Shown here in pieces: positions 28,975 through 36,736 of a stretch of DNA of 43,898 bases; position 1 is the first letter of the stretch; each line of letters starts with the position of its first letter. The translations under genes were made by a program, and so were the position numbers. The DNA comes from a virus. The stretch spans positions 1-43,898 of the IMG/VR virus record IMGVR_UViG_3300045742_000032. One strand, given 5' to 3'. Under the pieces are notes generated by a model. That model did not search any database, was not told where the DNA came from, and saw only the letters and a list, made by a program, of their open reading frames with translations.

Positions 28975-29360
28975 GCCAGGGGTTCTCCGTGTAGTCGTCG
29001 TATCTCTCGGCCAGCGCGCTGTGCGTTAGCCATCAGGTCAGTGTGTTGGCTCAGCAGGTCAGCGGCAGCCCGATGCACTTCAATCCACAGGGCATGCAAC
29101 TCCTGCTGCATCAGCGCCCGATCACGGGTGCGCTCCGGTGGTGCCAGCACCCAGCCGCAGACGCACTCGGCTGACCAGCGGTCCTCAGGAACCATGTAAA
29201 GGGTGTCGACCAGGCCGTGACCTTTGCTCACCGGTGCGTCATGGCAGCCCACCGCCAGCACCCGTTCGGCGATGGTTCGGTGTTGCTCTGGCGACAACCT
29301 CCCTGAGCCAGCGGCAGCAAGTAGGGCCGCGACTTCTTCGGTCGCCCGTTCGATGTTCAT
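28971..29360 (-). CDS. hypothetical protein
   Basis: 129 residues from ATG 29360, coupled at both ends by ATGA overlaps. Helical N-terminus (TEEVAALLAAAGSGRLSPEQ), middle with a Cys pair (RWSAECVCGWVLAPPERTRD) and a long basic helix. Not recognised. It joins the winged-helix genes to DUF4406. Confidence 0.75.
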   Translation of the reverse strand: MNIERATEEVAALLAAAGSGRLSPEQHRTIAERVLAVGCHDAPVSKGHGLVDTLYMVPEDRWSAECVCGWVLAPPERTRDRALMQQELHALWIEVHRAAADLLSQHTDLMANAQRAGREIRRLHGEPLA

Positions 29361-29632
29361 GGCATCATCCTGTACTCGGTGACCAGCGCCTCACGAACGT
29401 AACTGCCACGCTCGCCCTCATCATGGTGAATCAGAATGTGACGGGTGCGTGATTCCAGCCCCTGGTCCATCCGGTGCCGCATCCTGGTCAGCGCCTGCTT
29501 CACCGATCCGAATACCAGCCCCTCAGCCTCGGCGATCTCCACCGGTCGGAACCAGCGGCCTGGCCGGTCCAGCAGGAAGTCAGTGCATGCCTCCTCCACG
29601 TATGGGGGTCGGCCTGCTGATCCCTCACGCAT
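29357..29632 (-). CDS. winged-helix-like protein 1
   Basis: 91 residues from ATG 29632, overlapping the end of the next gene upstream. DRPGRWFRPVEIAEAEGLVF then GSVKQALTRMRHRMDQGLES is the helix-turn-helix and recognition helix, followed by a beta wing (RHILIHHDEGERGSY). Likely DNA-binding or a small regulator. One of three similar tandem genes. Confidence 0.75.
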   Translation of the reverse strand: MREGSAGRPPYVEEACTDFLLDRPGRWFRPVEIAEAEGLVFGSVKQALTRMRHRMDQGLESRTRHILIHHDEGERGSYVREALVTEYRMMP

Positions 29633-29921
29633 TCTCCATTGCCTTCCGCTCGGCTGCCGTCTCGGAATAAACGTACTCCTTGGTGGTCGCCCTGAACACT
29701 GCCACCGTGGCGTACCCCACATGGTTGTCGACTGGCCTGAACTCAAACTCCTGGGTGGCGTATCCCGTCTCAACCAGCAGCCGCGCCGCCCTGGTCACCG
29801 CGTTGTAGGTCCACGGCTGCGAGCAAAGCCCTTGGATTTCCATGGCGCTCAGATACTGGCCGGTAGTCGCCAGCACATCATGCACGCCGTCCCTCACTCG
29901 GGGTCTGCCGCCCCCTGCCAT
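29625..29921 (-). CDS. winged-helix-like protein 2
   Basis: 98 residues from ATG 29921. VRDGVHDVLATTGQYLSAME, then CSQPWTYNAVTRAARLLVE and GYATQEFEFRPVDNHVGYAT fit a winged helix. It directly follows protein 3 with no gap. Possible transcription or replication regulator; target unknown. Confidence 0.74.
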   Translation of the reverse strand: MAGGGRPRVRDGVHDVLATTGQYLSAMEIQGLCSQPWTYNAVTRAARLLVETGYATQEFEFRPVDNHVGYATVAVFRATTKEYVYSETAAERKAMENA

Positions 29922-30371
29922 CTAGGTGTACTCCCATTCGCGGTCGAACCCTGCCACCTGGTATTCGCAGACCTCGGTCCAATCATTGGCTGAGGGATTG
30001 GTGCTCAGGTTCGGTCGCTCCACTTTGCGCATCTTCAGGTAGCCCTTCTCGGTCATGCGTCGGCATGCCGTCGCTATGGAATTGGGCTTGAAGTCGGGCA
30101 GCATCATGCCGATCCCAGCGAGCGACAACCAGCCGCCGTCCATCTCCAGCACTTCATAGACGGTGGCTGTGACCGGTGGGCCACCACCTCGGGGTGCGGT
30201 CCTGCCACCTCGGGGTGAGGACTCGGGCACCTGGAGCACCAGGGCATCCAGTTCGGTGGTGATCCCCCACCGCTGGCAGCGTTCGATGGCACGAATGAGG
30301 TTGGCCACGGCGCGCTCAGCGTTGGACTTGGGTGGGTCGACGGTCACGCCGTCGGCGATAACTGCGAGCAT
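29922..30371 (-). CDS. winged-helix-like protein 3, possibly leaderless
   Basis: 149 residues from ATG 30371, seven bases downstream of a TACAGT -10 box and without a Shine-Dalgarno, so the message may start at or next to the ATG. The N-terminal helices (SNAERAVANLIRAIERCQRW) are followed by a Gly/Arg linker and a winged helix: VTATVYEVLEMDGGWLSLAG, then NSIATACRRMTEKGYLKMRK. It heads an operon of three DNA-binding-type proteins. Confidence 0.75.
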   Translation of the reverse strand: MLAVIADGVTVDPPKSNAERAVANLIRAIERCQRWGITTELDALVLQVPESSPRGGRTAPRGGGPPVTATVYEVLEMDGGWLSLAGIGMMLPDFKPNSIATACRRMTEKGYLKMRKVERPNLSTNPSANDWTEVCEYQVAGFDREWEYT

Positions 30372-30378
30372 GTCAGGC

Positions 30379-30407
30379 ACTGTAACCGACGTACTTGACA
30401 ATGGCAA
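30379..30407 (-). promoter_or_regulatory. sigma70-type promoter, probably leaderless message
   Basis: TTGCCA, 17 bp, TACAGT. The predicted start falls at or one base before the ATG of 29922-30371. Confidence 0.65.
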
Positions 30408-30646
30408 CCACGGAAGGACCCTGGGCTACACGTCAGCGGAACCTCTAGCCGCTCCCTGACTCCTGGGCGCTTGCTTCACGTCGGCTGCACAGCCGCCGTC
30501 TCCACTCACGCCTCACCGCCCTATCCCCGACGGGCTGCAAACGCAGCGACCGCGGGCAGCCTCAGGGTTAGGGGATTCACACCCCACCACCCTTGTGCTG
30601 TCCTCGCCGCAGGACTTCCGGTGCGGTCCCCCACTATACGGGGTGC
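30408..30646. other. gene-free 239-bp gap, possibly structured
   Basis: Right after the endolysin TAG, the transcript strand shows a GGACCGCACCGGAAGTCC fold, a GGGG-TGTGAAT-CCCC stem and CGTCGG/CCGACG pairing. No gene seen. It could be the 3' end of the endolysin message. Confidence 0.45.
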
Positions 30647-31933
30647 CTAGTCGAACGCCAGTGACTGCTCGGGCAGCCGGTAGAACGTCTCCTCGGTGAC
30701 TCCCAGCAACTCAGCCCAGGTGCGTCGTCCCACTGCTCCGTCGACGGTCAGGCCACGGGCTGCCTGGAAGGCACGGACGGCCTCGGCGGTCCCTGGTCCG
30801 AACTTGCCGTCAGGGCTGTGCTGGTCATCGAACGTGTTGGATGCCACGAATCCCTGAATGGCGAGCAGCGCCTGCATCCACTTGGCTGCCGTGTACGGGC
30901 GCTTATCGTCGGGCCAGGTCTGCTGGAGTACGGGCAGGATTCTGCCGCCCAGCAGCGCGCTCCAGGTCGGGCCTTCTACCACGCCATTGGCCTTCAGCCC
31001 CCTGGATCGCTGGAACTCCTTGACGGCGTTCTCGGTGCCGGTGCCGAACAGCCCGTCAGGACTGTGCTGGTCGTCGAAGGTGTTCGACGCTACGAACCCT
31101 GCCACTGCCAGCAGCGCCTGAAGGCGCTTGGCGTAGGCATTCGGCAGCCTGTCCTCGGGGAACACACGCCACAACTTCGGCATGTAGTTCGCCAGGGGTT
31201 CCGGTGTGGGGATGGGTGGCGGCTGAGGAATCGGGTGGGTCTGACCTAGCGCCTCAACTACCAGGGCGCTCAGCCTGATGTTGTCGACCTTGCCTGGGTC
31301 CCAATGATCCTGGCCAGGCACATGCTGATGGCCGCAGATTCCCGTGAAGTTAGCCCACTCCTGCTTCGACATTTCCCAGGGGTCGCCGAATCCGTACGCC
31401 CTGGAATCGTGGAACTCGGGAACGTTGGTGGGGTCGATGATGGTCTGATCTCCGAAGTGATCGCGGGCAGCCTGAATCTGCTCGGCGATTGCGGTGGCCA
31501 CCACGTCGTACTCCCACTCGGTCAGGTCGTCGCCCCATGAGGCTCGGCTGACGAACTCGGTCTGGATGCAGGTGATCCCCATGTTGTTGGTTTCGACCTT
31601 GGCTGACTGCGACCCCTTCAGCGCGTAGCCTGTCTTGCCTAGGGCGCAGTGCTGCAACTTCACCACGTCGCCTTCCTGCAATCGCAGGATCGGGTTGCCT
31701 TCCAGTGTGCTGGGGTCGTACCAGCGCCGCAGGTCGTAGGTGCCTGGGTTCAGGCTGTGCGGTCCCACCCACGCAATCGTGTACTGCGGAGGGTACGGGT
31801 AGTCGAAGAACCGCAGCCCCTCGGTGGTGTGATACACGAACCGCCCTGGATTCTTCGGCTTCTTCGGCTCGCTGCCTGTGCGCTTGCTGGTGCGGACTAC
31901 CGCGCGGCGGTAGCCAGGAATCGGGTCGAACAT
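30647..31933 (-). CDS. endolysin: amidase with two peptidoglycan-binding repeats
   Basis: 428 residues from ATG 31933 (GGAGGGG nine bases upstream). Residues about 30-225 are an amidase_2-type N-acetylmuramoyl-L-alanine amidase: VYHTTEG (His35), FHDSRAYGFGDPWEMS, and GHQHVPGQDHWDPG (zinc ligands near His202/His204 and Asp212). After a Pro-rich linker (233-246), two peptidoglycan-binding type 1 repeats lie at 265-330 and 345-412. Each contains GFVASNTFDDQHSPDG and ends with a W-x-x-LLG element. It cuts the amide between MurNAc and the peptide stem at lysis. No signal peptide, so release through a holin is expected. Confidence 0.92.
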   Translation of the reverse strand: MFDPIPGYRRAVVRTSKRTGSEPKKPKNPGRFVYHTTEGLRFFDYPYPPQYTIAWVGPHSLNPGTYDLRRWYDPSTLEGNPILRLQEGDVVKLQHCALGKTGYALKGSQSAKVETNNMGITCIQTEFVSRASWGDDLTEWEYDVVATAIAEQIQAARDHFGDQTIIDPTNVPEFHDSRAYGFGDPWEMSKQEWANFTGICGHQHVPGQDHWDPGKVDNIRLSALVVEALGQTHPIPQPPPIPTPEPLANYMPKLWRVFPEDRLPNAYAKRLQALLAVAGFVASNTFDDQHSPDGLFGTGTENAVKEFQRSRGLKANGVVEGPTWSALLGGRILPVLQQTWPDDKRPYTAAKWMQALLAIQGFVASNTFDDQHSPDGKFGPGTAEAVRAFQAARGLTVDGAVGRRTWAELLGVTEETFYRLPEQSLAFD

Positions 31934-32017
31934 GTGAATGGCCCCTCCGTGGAACTCGTCGGCTGTGGCGTGTCCCTTGGGGAATCAGACTACCAGTTCA
32001 TCCCATTCGCGGTTGCG

Positions 32018-32203
32018 CTACCAGGCTGGGCTGATGTTGCCGCGCACGCTGGTCAGTGGAATGTCACCTTTGGTGTGCCCACCGTTCTGACATTCGTCGG
32101 CTTTGCCGTACCACCATTCTCCATCCGCGGGGCAGACATGTTGGGTGGGTCGCCAGTCGCCGTTAGGCACATTCACTCCATCGGCCTTCTCTCGCTCAGC
32201 CAT
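32018..32203 (-). CDS. 61-residue hypothetical protein
   Basis: ATG 32203 overlaps the TGA of the 38-residue gene (ATGGCTGA). AEREKADGVNVPNGDWRPTQ, then HVCPADGEWWYGKADECQNG. The Cys/His/Trp content hints at a small metal fold. It stands between the membrane mini-protein and the endolysin. Function unknown. Confidence 0.72.
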   Translation of the reverse strand: MAEREKADGVNVPNGDWRPTQHVCPADGEWWYGKADECQNGGHTKGDIPLTSVRGNISPAW

Positions 32204-32312
32204 CGTCCCTCCAGAACGGGTGCAGGGGGTTACCGTACAGCAGCCAGAGGCTGAGCGCCAGCGTGATACCGGTGAGCGCTGCGCCTACTGCGATGACAGT
32301 CAGCACCCACAT
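32196..32312 (-). CDS. 38-residue membrane protein (holin-like candidate)
   Basis: ATG 32312 overlaps the TGA of the phosphoesterase gene (TGATG). MWVLTVIAVGAALTGITLAL then SLWLLYGNPLHPFWRDDG: one membrane helix (about 2-27) and a charged tail. Its place two genes before the endolysin makes a holin or holin partner possible, but holins are rarely this short, so this is only a candidate. Confidence 0.68.
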   Translation of the reverse strand: MWVLTVIAVGAALTGITLALSLWLLYGNPLHPFWRDDG

Positions 32313-33604
32313 CAGGTCTGCCAGTCGTCGGGGGTCGCAACCAGCACCTTCACCTCGTCGACGTGCATGGGCCTGGGGTCGACCTGGGGGTCGTATCCGG
32401 TGACGAAGGTGAGTACGCCTGGTTTGGCATCTACGCCGTTGGCCTCTGAGTACCAGTCACTGCCGCCGTCTAGCGCCGGTGCCTGAAGGTGGATGCGGTC
32501 ATTCTCCTGATGCTCAAAGTAGTGGAAGTGACCACTGACTAGGACGTGTGCGTCTGCGACGTTACGCCGCCCCTTCATCTGCTTCCACCACCACGCTCGG
32601 ACCTTCACCGCGTTCTCACCGCTCGGGGCACTCGTCCTGCCAGCCTGATGGCCATGAGCGCAGCCGATGATGGTGCCCTCCACGTCAAGGCTGAGACTCA
32701 GCGAGTCCTCAGGAATCCACCAGCGGAAGTGCTGGCAGCCCTCATTCCCTGCCAGGGCATGCCTGGCGATCTCCACCAGTTCCAGGTCACGGTTGTCGCC
32801 GAAGTCGGTGTACGCCTTGCCGTCTTTGCGGTTCTCACCATGGTTGCCGCCGACGGCTGCCACGTTCACTCGGTCAAACTCGGGTGCCCAGGCCAGCAGC
32901 AACTCGGTGAGCATCTCGTACCCTGCTCGCATCTGCTGCCGGTCATTCAGTTCGGTGGTGAACGTCTGCATGGCGTAGAACTCGGAGCAGCCCTCCACCA
33001 GGTCACCAAGGCATAGGACGGTCAGGCTGACCACGTTGTGCCCTAGTCGACGCACCTGGTCTGCACGGTCGACCACCTGCTGCTTCAGCGCTGCCAGGCG
33101 CATCGCCACGCCTTCGGTCCCGTCCCCATCGCGCTTGCCTAGTTGCCAGTCGCTGAGCACCACAACCAGGCTCCTCGGCGGTCCTGCCGGTGCTGCTATT
33201 GCCTTCGGTTTCAGCACTCGCCTCTTGCGCACTCGGTCGATGAACGCATCCAGGTCTGCCTGCTCAGCCAGATGGTGGTCGCGCCGCACGATGGTCGCTC
33301 GGTAGTAGTACAGGCGCTCAATGGTCACTTCGCCGGTGTCGGGGTCACGGCCTGCGTTGGTGTCCCAGGACCGGACCTGCACGGTGTCATCCAGCACCAT
33401 GAAGGTTTCAGGGTCCAGGCCGTAGTCAGCCAGAATGTGGTCCCAATCATGGGCGATGGCCGACGGCTTCGCACTGGCTCGGTAGGTGATCGTTTCCCTG
33501 GCGGTGTCTACGCCTGGGTCCCAGCCAGCAGGATGCTTCACTGGTTCTCGGGTCGCCTTCAGGTTGCCTTCGGCCCGTTTCAGCCGGTCAGCGAAGGCGC
33601 TCAC
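32312..33604 (-). CDS. metallophosphoesterase
   Basis: 430 residues from GTG 33604, overlapping the previous TGA (GTGA); GTG 33628 is the alternative. The N-terminal 140 residues carry a basic helical segment. The calcineurin-like core has five blocks: VVLSDWQLGK, LCLGDLVEG, VGGNHGEN, GCAHGHQAG and LVSGHFHYFEH, the two-metal site. By family it hydrolyses phosphodiester or phosphomonoester bonds (phage DNA exonuclease-like). It lies next to a Dam-type methylase and a HAD phosphatase. Confidence 0.83.
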   Translation of the reverse strand: MSAFADRLKRAEGNLKATREPVKHPAGWDPGVDTARETITYRASAKPSAIAHDWDHILADYGLDPETFMVLDDTVQVRSWDTNAGRDPDTGEVTIERLYYYRATIVRRDHHLAEQADLDAFIDRVRKRRVLKPKAIAAPAGPPRSLVVVLSDWQLGKRDGDGTEGVAMRLAALKQQVVDRADQVRRLGHNVVSLTVLCLGDLVEGCSEFYAMQTFTTELNDRQQMRAGYEMLTELLLAWAPEFDRVNVAAVGGNHGENRKDGKAYTDFGDNRDLELVEIARHALAGNEGCQHFRWWIPEDSLSLSLDVEGTIIGCAHGHQAGRTSAPSGENAVKVRAWWWKQMKGRRNVADAHVLVSGHFHYFEHQENDRIHLQAPALDGGSDWYSEANGVDAKPGVLTFVTGYDPQVDPRPMHVDEVKVLVATPDDWQT

Positions 33605-33915
33605 TGTGGTGGCCCGTACCTTTCCCACGTCGGGTCGCTAGGGCAGGCGCAGTCTTGCCGTCGGTGCCGGTCGATGATCCAGTGCGACACCTTGTAGCCC
33701 AACTCGCCGAGTATGGCCTCCAGGTTCTTGCTGGACAGTCGGAACCTGTCAAGGTTGTCACGCTGCCACAGTGACTTGTGCATCGCTGCGAAGTCGGACG
33801 GGTCGCCTGCCTCCAGGGCTGTGAGCAGCCCCCTCACCTTGCATACTGGCCCAGGTCGGCCTCGGCCTTCGGCGCTGGCTAGTAGGTCTGCCAGGCTCGG
33901 CTTGGTGTCTGCCAT
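33601..33915 (-). CDS. small DNA-binding-like protein
   Basis: 104 residues from ATG 33915 with GGAGGG before it. KVRGLLTALEAGDPSDFAAM then FRLSSKNLEAILGELGYKVS and HWIIDRHRRQDCACPSD resemble a helix-turn-helix protein with a final HRRxxCxC segment, as in small actinophage regulators. Coupled to the phosphoesterase gene by GTGA overlap. Confidence 0.72.
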   Translation of the reverse strand: MADTKPSLADLLASAEGRGRPGPVCKVRGLLTALEAGDPSDFAAMHKSLWQRDNLDRFRLSSKNLEAILGELGYKVSHWIIDRHRRQDCACPSDPTWERYGPPQ

Positions 33916-33982
33916 GTCCCTCCAGGGTGGTTCTCCGGTTTCCCTGTCAGGTGACAGTAGCAGTGGAAGATCAGGTGTGGGA

Positions 33983-34348
33983 TCAAATTGGCCGTTTCAG
34001 GGGGTCGCTTGTGAACGGAATCACAATGTTGGAACGCCGGTCCACCCACCAGCATTCGGCCCCACGCTCGGCCAGGGCAGACAGGAAGTCCCAGGAGTCG
34101 TCCACGGCCACGGCAGGCAGGGGAACCAGTTTCCTGGGGTCGCCCTTGGCGAACGTCAGCGACACCTTCACATGCCAGGAGCGCTCCAGCCGCATCGCCC
34201 ACGTCGCCGCATAGTCAGCGCCGCCACCGGACCACACCCACAGGTCGTGCCCCTGCCGGTAGTACGCCCTGGCCAACTGGCAGGCAGGGTCGATCCAGCG
34301 GTCCTGGTCGTCAATCAGGGTCGAATCTACGTCGAAGGCGATGGCCAT
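33983..34348 (-). CDS. HAD-family phosphatase
   Basis: 121 residues from ATG 34348, overlapping the stop of the methylase gene. FDVDSTLID holds the Asp6-Val-Asp8 nucleophile pair, VWSGGGADYA the motif-2 Ser40, and AVDDSWDFL the acidic pair 83-84 of motif 4. No large cap domain; a short HAD likely acting on a small phosphate substrate or nucleic-acid end. Coupled to the methylase by TGATG. Confidence 0.84.
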   Translation of the reverse strand: MAIAFDVDSTLIDDQDRWIDPACQLARAYYRQGHDLWVWSGGGADYAATWAMRLERSWHVKVSLTFAKGDPRKLVPLPAVAVDDSWDFLSALAERGAECWWVDRRSNIVIPFTSDPLKRPI

Positions 34349-35067
34349 CAGAACAGCAGCCCCTGGGGTTCCGGTGTCGGGTCGGTGTTCATCCAAATCG
34401 CCTCGGTGGTCATGCGCCCCACGCTCGCCCTCTGCTCGGTCAGTGGCCTGAACGGCAGCCAGGTAGCGCCTGCCTGCTCGCAGGCAATCACCTGACCAGC
34501 CCGCTCCTGACACCAGCGCCCCAGCGCGTCGAAGTCGGGAAGTGGCAGGCCGTAGCCACCGCCAGGGTTGTTGGCATCCCACTTGTCTGTGCTGCGTGCG
34601 TTCGGCGCATACGGTGGGTCAACGAACCAGGTGGCCTCCACATCGGGTGCCATGGTGTAGTCGCCGTGAATGACCTGCCAATGCTTCACCTGGTGAATCG
34701 TGTCAGCAATCCGCAGCCGGTTTCCGTTCCAATTCCGTGCCAGCATCTCGGTGACCTTGTAACCGTTCTTGTAGGTCCAAATCCGCTTGGTGGCTGCGTG
34801 CAGCATCCTCAGCAGGTCATGCACTCTCTCTCCAGGCACCACTTCGGGAATGTCCAGAATGGTCTGCCTGGTCGTGCTCGGGCTAATCAGCCACTCCCAC
34901 AACTCGGCAACCTCGGCCTTGGCCTCAACCAGTATGACCTGCCGCTTCCAGTTGTCGCCGTGCAGCGAGTAGGCCGCTGAACCAGCGAACGGCTCAATGA
35001 GCACATCGTGCTCGGGCTGGGGGTATTTGCCTGCCAGCCGTTTCTTGCGCCCGTAGTAGTAGAACAT
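34348..35067 (-). CDS. dam: Dam-type adenine methyltransferase (D12 class)
   Basis: 239 residues from ATG 35067, overlapping the stop upstream. YYGRKKRLAGKYPQPEHDVL then EPFAGSAAYSL (25-35) gives the FxGxG-like cofactor motif, VILVEAKAEVAELWEWL motif 2, and VDPPYAPNARS (149-159) the DPPY catalytic motif for N6-adenine. It would methylate adenine in phage or host DNA, for example to evade restriction. No partner endonuclease is visible, so an orphan methylase. The HAD and phosphoesterase genes follow in the same operon. Confidence 0.9.
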   Translation of the reverse strand: MFYYYGRKKRLAGKYPQPEHDVLIEPFAGSAAYSLHGDNWKRQVILVEAKAEVAELWEWLISPSTTRQTILDIPEVVPGERVHDLLRMLHAATKRIWTYKNGYKVTEMLARNWNGNRLRIADTIHQVKHWQVIHGDYTMAPDVEATWFVDPPYAPNARSTDKWDANNPGGGYGLPLPDFDALGRWCQERAGQVIACEQAGATWLPFRPLTEQRASVGRMTTEAIWMNTDPTPEPQGLLF

Positions 35068-35267
35068 CAGCCCTCGTCGGGTTCAGGCCATGCGTGAATG
35101 CTGCTGGACATGACCCACCGCACGGTGCCGTCAGGCACCGCCAGTTGGGATCGAAGAACCTCCGCTGCCTTACGCTCAATCGCCGAGTACGGCATCCCAG
35201 CGATATCGTCGCTGTCCAACTCCACGGTGCCCTCAAAGGTCATGGCAGCACGCACACGGAACCTCAT
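35067..35267 (-). CDS. 66-residue hypothetical protein
   Basis: ATG 35267, coupled to 35264-35560 by ATGA; the stop overlaps the methylase start. RFRVRAAMTFEGTVELDSDD, then IERKAAEVLRSQLAV. Short beta pair and helix. Possibly an operon partner of the methylase; function unknown. Confidence 0.74.
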   Translation of the reverse strand: MRFRVRAAMTFEGTVELDSDDIAGMPYSAIERKAAEVLRSQLAVPDGTVRWVMSSSIHAWPEPDEG

Positions 35268-35560
35268 GCGCGCTCCAGCATCCCGTCGACCACCAGGCAG
35301 TCCAGGTGGAACCCCACTGAATCATTCCAACCGTCAGAGGCAGCGACTTTGCCGCCTACGAACACTCCGGTTGCGCGGGCACGTCGTGTCACCTCACGCA
35401 CCTGCCGTTGGGTGACGGTGCTGTCCAGGGCACGGAGCGCACGGTGGATGCGGTACAGGTTCGGCCCCACGACGGCTGCTGCCAGCAGCACTCTGCCGGT
35501 CAGGCTGTCGTCGCCATCCTCGGCCAGGCCATCCAGCAGGTCAGCCAGCAGGTCAGTCAT
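35264..35560 (-). CDS. helix-turn-helix-like hypothetical
   Basis: 98 residues from ATG 35560. DLLADLLDGLAEDGDDSLTG, then HRALRALDSTVTQRQVREVT and an ATGVFVGGK strand: a winged-helix-like arrangement. Acidic N-terminus. Not firmly assigned. Confidence 0.7.
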   Translation of the reverse strand: MTDLLADLLDGLAEDGDDSLTGRVLLAAAVVGPNLYRIHRALRALDSTVTQRQVREVTRRARATGVFVGGKVAASDGWNDSVGFHLDCLVVDGMLERA

Positions 35561-35939
35561 TGCGCACTCCGTAAATCTCGGCCAGGTACTCGGTCAGGGT
35601 ACTGCCATGGTGGCCCAGGAACTCCAGCACGCTGCCGAACACGGCCTCGCGGTCAACCTCAGCGGCCACCGCCACCTCGGGGTCCCTCGGCACCTTCATG
35701 CTGTTGGTGCGCATCTGCGCAGCGCCAGCGCACTGGAGCAGCCCCGACTGAAGGTCATACATCGCTGCTACGTCGCCGCTCGTCTCGCTGGTAATCGTCT
35801 TGTGGCAGGCAACCGGTTCGTCGGACTGCACCAGGGCAGCCCATTCGTTTGCGTTCAGCGGTCCCAGCCAGCCGCTCAGCGCCTCACGCCGCCAGGGGCA
35901 CTCGTCGCAGGGCTTCGCTCGGCACGGGTTCATGCTCAT
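35553..35939 (-). CDS. DUF6283-like Cys-rich protein
   Basis: 128 residues from ATG 35939. PCDECPWRREALSGWLGP at the start, ACHKTI in the middle and CAGAAQMRTNSMKVPR fit the actinophage family with conserved CxxCPW-R, CH and CxG motifs, possibly binding zinc or an iron-sulfur cluster. Helical C-terminus. Coupled to its neighbours. Confidence 0.78.
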   Translation of the reverse strand: MSMNPCRAKPCDECPWRREALSGWLGPLNANEWAALVQSDEPVACHKTITSETSGDVAAMYDLQSGLLQCAGAAQMRTNSMKVPRDPEVAVAAEVDREAVFGSVLEFLGHHGSTLTEYLAEIYGVRND

Positions 35940-36295
35940 CGTCGGACCTCCCTCAGTGCTCGCTGCCTGTCACGGTCACGGTGCGCTGCGCTCGCCCAGC
36001 CGAACAGGCTCGCCAGGTTCACGACCAGCACCGCACGCCCGTCGTCGTCGCGCACAACCAGCCGGTGCTCGGCATAACGGTGCATCTGCTCCATGGCGTA
36101 GCGGTCGTTGGGGTGCACGCCCATGGCGTTGTCAAGGTGGTCGCCCAGCAACTCGGCTGTGCGCAGCCCCTGCTCGTCAGGCTCATGCCAACTGTCGCGG
36201 GTGCCGTACCAGTCGGACCACAGGCCCAACTCCTCGGGGCTGCCAACGTAGGCGCAGCCGTGCACGTCGAATGTCAGCCCCTCGGGTCTAGCCAT
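35936..36295 (-). CDS. hypothetical protein
   Basis: 119 residues from ATG 36295, coupled by ATGA to the gene downstream. ARPEGLTFDVHGCAYVGSPE, a Trp/Asp-rich segment, then HRYAEHRLVVRDDDGRAVLV and a basic Arg-rich tail (HRDRDRQRALREVRR). No recognised family. Confidence 0.75.
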   Translation of the reverse strand: MARPEGLTFDVHGCAYVGSPEELGLWSDWYGTRDSWHEPDEQGLRTAELLGDHLDNAMGVHPNDRYAMEQMHRYAEHRLVVRDDDGRAVLVVNLASLFGWASAAHRDRDRQRALREVRR

Positions 36296-36503
36296 CGGTG
36301 GGTTTCCCTACCAGTTCGACTTTCAGCCCCAGGGCTTCGGTGACCTTCTCCAGCGTCGACACGTTCATGTCGGTGTCGCTGTGCAGCAGTTGGTGAACTC
36401 GCCCTCGGGTCACGCCCAACTGACTGGCCAGCCAGTTCTGCGTATGACCCAGGTCTGCCAGGCGCGCACGCCACGCCGCCCTCACCGCATCGGTGCCTTG
36501 CAT
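36288..36503 (-). CDS. XRE/Cro-CI-type regulator
   Basis: 71 residues from ATG 36503, overlapping the TAA upstream, with AAGGAGGG before it. QNWLASQLGVTRGRVHQLLH is a clear helix-turn-helix and STLEKVTEALGLKVELVGK the C-terminal helix, as in small XRE proteins. A phage repressor-, anti-repressor- or antitoxin-type DNA binder; the operator is not known. No integrase is visible nearby. Confidence 0.85.
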   Translation of the reverse strand: MQGTDAVRAAWRARLADLGHTQNWLASQLGVTRGRVHQLLHSDTDMNVSTLEKVTEALGLKVELVGKPTDG

Positions 36504-36736
36504 TACACGCCCTCCTTGGCCATGGCCGGTGCGCACTGCTCACGGCAGTACCGCGTGGCGGACTTGTGTGCCTGCTCCAGGGTGGAGTGTTGGCTCACGC
36601 CTCGCCGCAGGCCCGTGGCGGTCTTGTCAATCACGGTGCCGTCATTCAGCACGCCGAATCGGCAGCCGGTGCGGAACCCCTCGCTGTGCTCACGCACAAT
36701 CTGGCCCACGCTGCGTTCCTTACCCACTGTCATCAT
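36503..36736 (-). CDS. small hypothetical protein
   Basis: 77 residues from ATG 36736 (ATGATG). SVGQIVREHSEGFRTGCRFG then GTVIDKTATGLRRGVSQHST and CREQCAPAMAKEGV. Basic, with three Cys. Overlaps the next gene upstream. Not recognised. Confidence 0.7.
   Translation of the reverse strand: MMTVGKERSVGQIVREHSEGFRTGCRFGVLNDGTVIDKTATGLRRGVSQHSTLEQAHKSATRYCREQCAPAMAKEGV

Noticed and set aside
36288-36503. Calling the XRE protein a lysogeny repressor
   Set aside because: No integrase, excisionase or divergent early promoter pair lies in the window; such small proteins have many roles.
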